From assembly GCA_020636275.1 (NCBI GenBank), contig JACJYD010000001.1, positions 930,001-994,000 of the forward strand: a stretch of 64,000 nt of DNA. Direction: 5' to 3'. Under the pieces are notes generated by a model, which saw only the letters and a list, made by a program, of their open reading frames with translations, did no database searches and was not told the origin of the DNA. Origin of the DNA: Lewinellaceae bacterium (GTDB lineage Bacteria > Bacteroidota > Bacteroidia > Chitinophagales > Saprospiraceae). Positions 57,850 through 64,000 of this stretch are shown here, piece by piece. The translations under genes were made by a program, and so were the position numbers. Every line of letters begins with the position of its first letter. Position 1 is the stretch's first letter.

Positions 57850-59877
57850 TTATGCATAAGCATCTTTCAGCTGTTTCCTCAAGGCCTGCATCTCGTCCCG
57901 GTACTGTGCTGCGGAGATGAAATCCAGGTCTTTGGCTGCGTCCTTCATCTTTTGTTCGGTCTCGGCGATCATTTTCTCGATCTGGTCCCGGCTGGCGTAC
58001 CGGAGCACGGGGTCGGCAGCCAGGCTGGGCTTTTCGGGTTCGATGTAGACCTTGGCGCCCCGGCCCCGGATGTCGAGGATGGAACTTTGAGCGAGGATAT
58101 CTTCCCGGCTTTTGAACACCGTTTTTGGGGTGATCCCGTGTTCTTCGTTGTATTGCATCTGGATGGCGCGCCGGCGGATGGTTTCGTCGATCGTGCGTTG
58201 CATACTATCCGTGATCTTGTCGGCATAGAAAATGACCAGGCCGTTGGCGTTCCGGGCAGCCCGGCCGGCGGTCTGGGTGAGGGAGCGGTCGTTGCGCAGG
58301 AATCCCTCTTTATCGGCATCGAGGATGGCCACGAGCGATACTTCGGGCAGGTCGAGCCCCTCCCGCAGCAAATTCACGCCCACCAATACATCAAACTCAC
58401 CCAGTCGCAGGTCCCGGATGATCTCGACGCGATCCATCGTATCGACTTCGGAGTGAATGTAGCGCACGAGGATGTCCATGCGCGTGAGGTACTTGGTGAG
58501 TTCCTCGGCCATGCGCTTGGTCAGCGTGGTGACGAGCACCCGCTCATTCCGCTTCACCCGCTCGCGCACTTCATCCATGAGATCGTCGACCTGGTTGCTG
58601 CTCGGGCGCACTTCGATAGGCGGATCGAGCAAACCGGTAGGCCGGATGAGCTGCTCGACGATCACTCCGCCGGTCTGTTCCAATTCATAATCGCTGGGCG
58701 TGGCGCTGACGAAAATGACCTGATTGATCATCGTCTCAAACTCGTCAAAGCTCAAGGGACGGTTGTCCATGGCAGAGGGCAGGCGGAAACCGAAATTGAC
58801 GAGGTTGTTCTTTCGGGCCCGGTCGCCTCCCCACATGCCCCGCACCTGCGGCACCGTCACATGGCTTTCGTCAATAACGAGCAGATAGTCTTCGGGGAAA
58901 TAATCGAGCAGGCAGAAGGGGCGTGTGCCTGGTTCCCGGCCGTCGAAAAAGCGGGAATAGTTCTCCACCCCGCTGCAATACCCCAGCTCCTTGATCATCT
59001 CCAGGTCGAAGGTGGTGCGTTCCTTGACGCGGCGGGCTTCCAGTAATCGACCTTCCGATTCGAAATACTTGACCTGGGCGTGCAATTCGTCCTCGATCTC
59101 CCGGAGGATCTGGTGGATGCGCTCTTTCGGGGCGACGTACAAGTTGGCCGGGAATATGGCGGCGTCTTCCAGTTCGGTGATCCGCTTGGAACCTTCGGTT
59201 TCGATCTGTTCGATCATTTCGATCTCATCTCCAAAAAAAGTAATCCGGTAGCCGTAGTCCACATAGGGCAGGTTGATGGCCACCGTGTCGCCTTTTACCC
59301 GGAAGGTCGCCCGCTTGAACTCGGTCTCGGTGCGGGAATATAGACTCTCCACCAGCATGTACAGAAAGGAATTCCGGGAAATGCGCTGTCCTTTTTGGAT
59401 CCGGATAATGCTGTGTTTGTAATCTTCCGGGTTCCCCATACCGTAAATGCACGAAACGGAGGCCACGATGATGATGTCGCGCCGCCCGGACAGCAGGGAG
59501 GACGTTGCCCGAAGCCGCAGTTTGTCGACCTCCTCGTTGATGGCCAGGTCCTTTTCGATAAAAGTGTCGGTGACCATGATGTAGGCCTCCGGTTGGTAGT
59601 AGTCGTAGTAGGAGACGAAATATTCCACCGCATTATCCGGAAAGAACTCTTTCAACTCCCCGTACAGTTGGGCGGTCAGGGTTTTGTTGTGCGTGAGCAC
59701 CAGCGTGGGCCGGTTGAGCTGGGCAATGGCGTTGGCGATGGTAAAGGTCTTTCCGGACCCGGTCACGCCGAGCAATACCTGGGCTTTTTCGCCGCTGGTT
59801 ACGCCTTCCACCAGTTGCCGGATCGCCTGGGGTTGGTCGCCGGTGGGCTCGAAGGGAGATACGAGTTTGAATGCCAT
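57850..59877 (-). CDS. uvrB: UvrABC excinuclease subunit B
   Basis: Damage-verifying helicase-like subunit of nucleotide excision repair. It is 675 residues, the normal length. Walker A GVTGSGKT (37-44), the beta-hairpin region YFVSYYDYYQPEAYI, DESHVTVPQVRGMWGGDRARK, the helicase motifs VLVTTLTKRMAEELT and GVNLLREGLDLPEVSLVAILDADKEGFLR and QTAGRAARN, and a C-terminal UvrC-binding UVR motif (EKMIAETEQKMKDAAKDLDFISAAQYRDEM written in part: AAKDLDFISAAQYRDE). Convergent with ppc; upstream lies a long AT-rich palindrome. Confidence 0.96.
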   Translation of the reverse strand: MAFKLVSPFEPTGDQPQAIRQLVEGVTSGEKAQVLLGVTGSGKTFTIANAIAQLNRPTLVLTHNKTLTAQLYGELKEFFPDNAVEYFVSYYDYYQPEAYIMVTDTFIEKDLAINEEVDKLRLRATSSLLSGRRDIIIVASVSCIYGMGNPEDYKHSIIRIQKGQRISRNSFLYMLVESLYSRTETEFKRATFRVKGDTVAINLPYVDYGYRITFFGDEIEMIEQIETEGSKRITELEDAAIFPANLYVAPKERIHQILREIEDELHAQVKYFESEGRLLEARRVKERTTFDLEMIKELGYCSGVENYSRFFDGREPGTRPFCLLDYFPEDYLLVIDESHVTVPQVRGMWGGDRARKNNLVNFGFRLPSAMDNRPLSFDEFETMINQVIFVSATPSDYELEQTGGVIVEQLIRPTGLLDPPIEVRPSSNQVDDLMDEVRERVKRNERVLVTTLTKRMAEELTKYLTRMDILVRYIHSEVDTMDRVEIIRDLRLGEFDVLVGVNLLREGLDLPEVSLVAILDADKEGFLRNDRSLTQTAGRAARNANGLVIFYADKITDSMQRTIDETIRRRAIQMQYNEEHGITPKTVFKSREDILAQSSILDIRGRGAKVYIEPEKPSLAADPVLRYASRDQIEKMIAETEQKMKDAAKDLDFISAAQYRDEMQALRKQLKDAYA

Positions 59878-59884
59878 GGAGTCA

Positions 59885-59945
59885 GTTTTTAAGTTTTAAG
59901 GGTATAAGTTTTTGCCAAAAACTTATACCCTTAAAACTTAAAAAC
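59885..59945. repeat. Perfect AT-rich palindrome (29-base arms)
   Basis: GTTTTTAAGTTTTAAGGGTA... (59885-59913) and its exact complement (59917-59945) around GCC. It lies between the O-methyltransferase stop and the uvrB start, where it may terminate the upstream transcript. A related, less perfect copy with AACTTATACCCT is at 62046-62100. Confidence 0.85.
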
Positions 59946-59957
59946 CTATTAATCCAG

Positions 59958-60587
59958 TTAAAGTTTCCGCGTTACCATCACCCCATCCCTGACCGGGAGC
60001 AGGGCGTTTTCGACCCGGGGGTCGTCCTGGACTTTTTGGATAAAAGACCGGATGGTTTGGGTGTCGCGGTCTTTTGCGCCGGTCATGACCTTGCCGTCCC
60101 AGAGCACGTTGTCGGTGAGGAGAAAGCCGCCGGGGCGCACTTGGTCCAGCACCAGGTCGTACAGGGCGGCGTAGTCGTTTTTATTCGAATCGATAAAGAC
60201 GAGGTCGTAGGTTTCCCCAAGGGTTGGGATAATATCAAAAGCATTTCCGGTGTGTGCAACGATCCGGTTGGAGAGGCCGGCTTTGGCAAAGTATTTTTCT
60301 CCGAAAAAGGTAAACTCCGGATTGGCCTCGATGGTGTGCAGCAATCCGCCTTCCGCCAGTCCCTCGGCCAGGCAAATAGCGCTGTAGCCGGTGAAGGTGC
60401 CGACCTCCAGGATGCGGTTGGGGCGCAACATCCAGCTGAGGAAGCGAAGGAACTGCCCCTGCAGGCGCCCGGCGGCCATTTGGGGGGCGATGGTCTTCAG
60501 GTAGGTTTCACGCTCCAGTTCATACAGCACCTGGCTGGGCGGGGTGGTAAAGGATTCACAGAAGGCGGCGAGCTGACGAAGGTTCAT
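59958..60587 (-). CDS. SAM-dependent O-methyltransferase (catechol/caffeoyl-CoA type)
   Basis: A 209-residue class I methyltransferase from the ATG at 60587 (MNLRQLAAFCESFT). Family marks: GRLQGQFLRFLSWMLRP, the SAM motif ILEVGTFTGYSAICLAEGL, TIEANPE, YDLVFIDSNKNDYAALYDLVLDQVRPGGFLLTDNVLWDGKV with the metal-binding Asp/Asn residues, and QTIRSFIQKVQDDPRVENALLPVRDG. Acceptor could be a catechol or other small phenol. Its ATG overlaps the EamA stop in ATGA (60584-60587), so translation is coupled. Confidence 0.88.
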   Translation of the reverse strand: MNLRQLAAFCESFTTPPSQVLYELERETYLKTIAPQMAAGRLQGQFLRFLSWMLRPNRILEVGTFTGYSAICLAEGLAEGGLLHTIEANPEFTFFGEKYFAKAGLSNRIVAHTGNAFDIIPTLGETYDLVFIDSNKNDYAALYDLVLDQVRPGGFLLTDNVLWDGKVMTGAKDRDTQTIRSFIQKVQDDPRVENALLPVRDGVMVTRKL

Positions 60588-61462
60588 GCAAAGCGTTTTC
60601 GCATCATGGGGTAACTGAATATCGCTGCCAAGATAATCAACACGCCCCAATAGAAGCCGGGAGAGAGCTCTTTATTGTCGTTGAGCAGCAGCCACGCCAG
60701 AATAATGCCGTACACGGGCTCGAGGTTGATGGTGAGGTTGGCGGCAAAGGCCGACAGGTGATGGAGGGCCCGCAGGGAAAGGATATAGGGCAGGGTGGTG
60801 CAAAGCAGGGCCAGCACCAGGAGCAGGACCAAATCCCATCGGGTCGGCCAGAAGGCCATATCGGGGTTGGAGTGCAGGAAAAAGGGGAGGAGCAGGGAAA
60901 GGAAGATCCACGAACTCCCAAGCTCCAGGAAGGTGATTTGGTAGGGATGTGCCTTGGTGACCAGTTTTTTGTTCAGGGTGCCGAAAGTGGCGGCTAGGAA
61001 AGCGGCGGCCAGGCCCACCCAAAAGCCCGCCATCATCCCGATCTCCAGGTTATTGACGATGAGGGCCATACCGGGAATGATCATTAGCCCCAGCACGATC
61101 TCATACCCCTTAATGCGCTGGCGAAGCAGCAGGGGTTCCAAAAAAGCGGTGAACAGGGAGGTTGTCGCCATGCAGATGAGCGATACCGAAGCGTTGGCCA
61201 ATTTGATCGCGCCGTAAAAAGCCAGCCAATGAAGCGCAACTAATACGCCGATACCCATATATTGCAGCGCCAATTTTCGGGGCATCTGCCGGATCGCCCG
61301 GAAAGAACGCATCAGGAAGAGCAGGCTGATCGGGGTGATCAATACCCGCCACCAGACCAAAACCAGCGCCGATAGCTGGATCAGGTCGCCCAGGATGGCG
61401 GTGAAACCCCAGAGGAAAACCGCCAGGTGCAATTCCAGATAGGCGCGTCGGGTTGAATTCAT
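60584..61462 (-). CDS. EamA/DMT-family transporter
   Basis: A 292-residue inner-membrane protein from the ATG at 61462 (MNSTRRAYLELHLAVFLWGF) with ten predicted helices forming two EamA repeats: LAVFLWGFTAILGDLI...LVWWRVLI, and GLAAAFLAATFGTLNKKLV...LEPVYGIILAWLLLNDNKELSPGFYWGVLIILAAI. Drug/metabolite transporters of this type export metabolites or amino acids; substrate unknown. First in a two-gene unit with the O-methyltransferase. Confidence 0.88.
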   Translation of the reverse strand: MNSTRRAYLELHLAVFLWGFTAILGDLIQLSALVLVWWRVLITPISLLFLMRSFRAIRQMPRKLALQYMGIGVLVALHWLAFYGAIKLANASVSLICMATTSLFTAFLEPLLLRQRIKGYEIVLGLMIIPGMALIVNNLEIGMMAGFWVGLAAAFLAATFGTLNKKLVTKAHPYQITFLELGSSWIFLSLLLPFFLHSNPDMAFWPTRWDLVLLLVLALLCTTLPYILSLRALHHLSAFAANLTINLEPVYGIILAWLLLNDNKELSPGFYWGVLIILAAIFSYPMMRKRFA

Positions 61463-61564
61463 GGCGTAAAAAACATTGCAGGCATTGAGTTGTTTTGAAT
61501 GCCATTGGCAAAGGAACAAAGTTTGCGGAATCTTTTTTCATCACCAATAAAATGATCATATATT

Positions 61565-62035
61565 ATGGCACTGAAAGTAGGAGATCAAGCCCCTGATTTC
61601 ACCCTTTACAACACGGATAAGCAGCAAGTCTCACTGAGTGAATTTCGGGGGGCGAATGTGGTCCTGCTCTTTTTCCCACAGGCATTCTCCGGAGTCTGTA
61701 CCAAAGAGCTTTGCGCCATGCGCGATGATATTGCCTCTTACGAAGGGCTCAACGCACAAGTCCTGGCCGTTTCGGTCGACTCCGTGTTTACGCTGGGCAA
61801 GTTTAAAGAAGATCAGCGCTTCAGCTTCCCTCTCCTTTCAGACTTTAATAAGGAAGTATCGCAGGAATATGGCGCTTTCTACGAAGAATTTGTCTTTGGA
61901 ATGAAGGGCGTTGCCCGCCGTTCAGCCTTTGTTATCGACGAAGAAGGAACCATTCGCTACGCCGAAGTGCTGGAAAGCGCCGGAGATTTGCCTAACTTTG
62001 AGGCCGTGAAGGAAACTTTACAGGAACTTTCCTAA
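61565..62035 (+). CDS. Peroxiredoxin (AhpE/BCP-like, AhpC-TSA family)
   Basis: Thiol peroxidase, 156 residues, cytoplasmic. Motifs: KVGDQAPDFTLYNTDKQQVSLSEF, then FPQAFSGVCTKELCAMRD with the peroxidatic cysteine in the usual (P/S)xxxTxxC-related site, here AFSGVCTKELC; the second cysteine five residues on could resolve it. SFPLLSDFNKEVSQEYGAF and RSAFVIDEEGTIRY are typical as well. Length fits the AhpE/one-domain Prx group. Divergent from the EamA gene. Confidence 0.9.
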   Translation: MALKVGDQAPDFTLYNTDKQQVSLSEFRGANVVLLFFPQAFSGVCTKELCAMRDDIASYEGLNAQVLAVSVDSVFTLGKFKEDQRFSFPLLSDFNKEVSQEYGAFYEEFVFGMKGVARRSAFVIDEEGTIRYAEVLESAGDLPNFEAVKETLQELS

Positions 62036-62045
62036 AGCGTTTATA

Positions 62046-62100
62046 AGTTGATGAGGGTGTGAGTTTTTGTCCTCTTTGAAAACTTATACCCTCATCAACT
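62046..62100. repeat. Imperfect AT-rich hairpin after the peroxiredoxin gene
   Basis: AGTTGATGAGGGTGTGAGTTTT (62046-62067) pairs with 62079-62100 with two G/T mismatches (which pair in RNA). It shares AACTTATACCCT and flanking TTAAAAAC with the palindrome at 59885-59945. A likely terminator in the gap before clpS. Confidence 0.75.
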
Positions 62101-62118
62101 TAAAAACTATGTAGCATC

Positions 62119-62415
62119 ATGCTTCATAATACACCCTCGAAAAAACCGGAAGAACAGGAGATTGCGTTGGCGGAGGATGAGACCGACACCGGCGATCCTT
62201 CTCAATTGGTCGTATACAACGACGACCACAATTCTTTTGATTGGGTGATCCAGTGCTTCATGGAAGTGCTCAACCATACCTTCGAACAGTCGGAACAACT
62301 CGCCCTCATTATCCATTTCAAAGGGAAAGCTACGGTGAAGACGGCTCCTATGGAGGAGCTGAAACCCAAAAAAGACGCTTTGGTCGACCGCGGCCTCTCC
62401 GCTGTGATCGAATAA
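62119..62415 (+). CDS. clpS: ATP-dependent Clp protease adaptor ClpS
   Basis: Adaptor that hands proteins with N-terminal Leu, Phe, Tyr or Trp to ClpAP or ClpCP. The 98 residues are normal length: a disordered acidic N-terminal tail (to about 30), then the core LVVYNDDHNSFDWVIQCFMEV with the Asn-Asp/Asp residues that hold the N-degron alpha-amino group, NHTFEQSEQLALIIHFKGKATVKT with the HxxG-like loop, and LVDRGLSAVIE. It lies 8 bases upstream of aat on the same strand. Confidence 0.93.
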   Translation: MLHNTPSKKPEEQEIALAEDETDTGDPSQLVVYNDDHNSFDWVIQCFMEVLNHTFEQSEQLALIIHFKGKATVKTAPMEELKPKKDALVDRGLSAVIE

Positions 62416-62423
62416 AAGATTAA

Positions 62424-63143
62424 ATGCCTATTTTCTGGTTATCTGACGACTCCCTGGCCTTCCCCGATCCGGCCCTGGCCAATAAGAACGGTTTGCTGGC
62501 CGTTGGTGGCGACCTGTCGCCGGAGCGCGTGTTGTTGGCTTACCAAATGGGTATTTTCCCCTGGTTCAACCCCGAAGACCACATCCTGTGGTGGTCGCCC
62601 GATCCCCGTTTCGTCCTCTTTCCCGCCGAATTGAAGATCCAGCGGAGCATGCGGCCCTACCTCAATCAGGCCAAATTCCGGCTCACGTTCGATCAGCATT
62701 TCGAAACCATTATGCGGCACTGCGGCGGAACCTCACGGCCCGGACAACAGGGAACCTGGATCTCCGATGAAATGGTCGAAAGTTATGTCCAATTGCACCG
62801 ACTCGGCTATGCCCATTCTGTGGAAGTATGGGATGGAAATGAATTGGCAGGCGGGCTCTACGGCATTGCGCTGGGTAAGTGCTTCTTCGGCGAATCCATG
62901 TTCACCAAAGTGAGCAACGCTTCCAAATACGGCTTTATCACCCTGGTTCGCCGCCTGGAAGAACTCGGTTACGCCATGGTCGATTGCCAGCAACAGACCC
63001 GTCACCTCGCCTCCCTTGGCGCCCGCCCGATCCCGCGGGAGAAATTTCTGGAATTCCTTCAGGATAACGTCGCTAACCCTACCCATCGCGGCAATTGGAG
63101 CCGTCTTTTAGATGAGGAACCCCCGTTCAGCCCGTCAAATTAA
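62424..63143 (+). CDS. aat: Leucyl/phenylalanyl-tRNA-protein transferase
   Basis: Adds Leu or Phe from charged tRNA to N-terminal Lys/Arg of proteins, creating degrons read by ClpS. It is 239 residues: FPDPALANKNGLLAVGGDLSPERVLLAYQMGIFPWF, ILWWSPDPRFVLFP, WISDEMVESYVQLHRLGYAHSVEVWDGNELAGGLYGIALGKCFFGESMF and YAMVDCQQQTRHLASLGA are all family signatures. Immediately downstream of clpS, so tagging enzyme and recognition adaptor are co-expressed. Its TAA overlaps the stop codon of the convergent gene. Confidence 0.95.
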   Translation: MPIFWLSDDSLAFPDPALANKNGLLAVGGDLSPERVLLAYQMGIFPWFNPEDHILWWSPDPRFVLFPAELKIQRSMRPYLNQAKFRLTFDQHFETIMRHCGGTSRPGQQGTWISDEMVESYVQLHRLGYAHSVEVWDGNELAGGLYGIALGKCFFGESMFTKVSNASKYGFITLVRRLEELGYAMVDCQQQTRHLASLGARPIPREKFLEFLQDNVANPTHRGNWSRLLDEEPPFSPSN

Positions 63144-64000
63144 TTTTGGACCAGGATCTTATCTATCCAGGGCATCCCATTCAGGTAGGTTTCCAACCAG
63201 TAGGCCCCGTTGGGTATCCCTTCCAGGGGAATGGTCCATTCCCGGCTGGTCGCCGGCTCGATTTCCCGGACCATCACTCCCCGGACATTCCACAGCCGCA
63301 AATAAGGAAGGTCGGTAACCCGGTCAGCCCGCACCCGGAGCCACTTGCCGGCCGGATTTGGGAAGGCCTCCAGCATTTCCAGCACGGGCGCCTCCGATAC
63401 CGGGTCGAGGGGCTGATACAATACCACCGAATCCGGGTTGAGCAGGATCGGATTGAGCAGCTCTTCGAATACATTTAAAAAAAGCAGGGATTCCACGTTT
63501 AGTTTGAAGGACCGGAATACCGTATCGCGCTGGATGTCGTCGATGACGATAAAGGAAACGGTGGCTACCAGGGTGGAGTCTTTGAAGAAGGCATTCTGGC
63601 CGCGCCCGGCTGCCGAGATCTGCATTCGCCCGGGTGCGGGCAACCGGTAGCCAAAGGCGTCGATACTGGTGGCAGTGACAAACATGAGGGCTGCTTCATC
63701 CGTATTGGGCGTAATTTCCACCGCCTCTTCGACGACCAGTTCGGGGTCGTAACTGAGTTCCATCGCTACGCCCAGGGCGCCCTGCTCGACGGGAACCGGT
63801 CCGGGATAGCGAACGCTGATAAATGCCTGAAACGGCTCGTTGACCTTGACCGAGTCTTTATCGTAGGTGATCAGGAATTCAGGCTGTGGGCAGGTAAAAC
63901 AGGGCAGGTTGTGCAACCAGGGGATGGGCATCGCCGTATCCTGCAACAGGTCGTAGTTGGCAATGATCGCATCCAGGTCCAGTGTATCGATGATCGCATC
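63140..64000 (-). CDS. Secreted protein with T9SS type A sorting domain (5' end outside window)
   Basis: The open frame continues past the right edge, so only the C-terminal ~286 residues are seen. The visible part has an Asp-rich stretch (DAIIDTLDLDAIIANYDL), a cohesin/invasin-like beta domain (YDKDSVKVNEPFQAFISV, VAMELSYDPELVVEEA, STLVATVSFIVIDD) and a T9SS type A domain at the end (AFPNPAGKWLRVRA, LWNVRGVMVREI, IPNGAYWLETY). Exported across the outer membrane. The stop overlaps the stop of aat by 2 bases, tail to tail. Confidence 0.78.
   Translation of the reverse strand, partial: DAIIDTLDLDAIIANYDLLQDTAMPIPWLHNLPCFTCPQPEFLITYDKDSVKVNEPFQAFISVRYPGPVPVEQGALGVAMELSYDPELVVEEAVEITPNTDEAALMFVTATSIDAFGYRLPAPGRMQISAAGRGQNAFFKDSTLVATVSFIVIDDIQRDTVFRSFKLNVESLLFLNVFEELLNPILLNPDSVVLYQPLDPVSEAPVLEMLEAFPNPAGKWLRVRADRVTDLPYLRLWNVRGVMVREIEPATSREWTIPLEGIPNGAYWLETYLNGMPWIDKILVQN

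Noticed and set aside
57844..59046. 400-codon open frame opposite uvrB
   Set aside because: Antisense shadow of a clear uvrB gene.

Overview
The window is chromosomal DNA from a member of Bacteroidota, most likely Saprospiria (Lewinella/Haliscomenobacter-like). I infer this from several secreted proteins ending in type IX secretion (T9SS) sorting domains, from TAnnTTTG-type -7 boxes, and from phylum-typical protein forms (a ~470-residue arginine decarboxylase, a ~630-residue PurF, an AraC regulator with an N-terminal membrane domain). Most genes are GC-rich housekeeping or envelope genes. The cassette island at about 11.7-18.4 kb is visibly richer in AT and differs in character.

Layout. 0-9 kb: partial GT39-type glycosyltransferase, arginine decarboxylase, NifU-type Fe-S protein, ECF sigma factor with a small anti-sigma-like protein, kynureninase, O6-alkylguanine methyltransferase, a T9SS substrate and a hemolysin III protein. 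9.4-11.7 kb: two secreted proteins. 11.7-18.4 kb: an array of eight segments separated by folded attC-like sites, without an integrase in the window. It carries Doc-, PIN- and HEPN/MNT-type toxin modules, a propeller lipoprotein, a CoiA-like protein, a T9SS protein and two related segments without genes, plus two group II intron remnants. A tRNA-Phe follows. 19-30 kb: HisB-type phosphatase, aminotransferase, PurF, Lgt, MtaB, dienelactone hydrolase-like protein, GH13 lipoprotein, CHAP-like protein and a cupredoxin-T9SS protein.

30-48 kb: hydrolase, T9SS protein, membrane acyltransferase operon, an MMPL/LolA-like/outer-membrane-barrel operon, AraC regulator, a secreted P-domain/CotH-kinase protein, a GH47 mannosidase-like lipoprotein and an M74-like peptidase. 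48-64 kb: two large T9SS substrates, a carbamoyltransferase-DUF5989-SxtJ-SGNH cluster resembling sxtI/K/J, PEP carboxylase, UvrB, an O-methyltransferase/EamA pair, peroxiredoxin, the N-degron pair ClpS-Aat, and a T9SS protein that runs off the end.

The main discovery candidate is the array. Every segment between two sites begins and ends with complementary 7-14 base boxes specific to that segment, as expected of integron cassettes (each cassette's first bases pair with the R'' box of its own attC). An internally deleted group II intron sits inside one site. The window is also rich in long palindromes and simple tandem repeats, some of which supply the last codons, stop codon or untranslated leader of ordinary genes.
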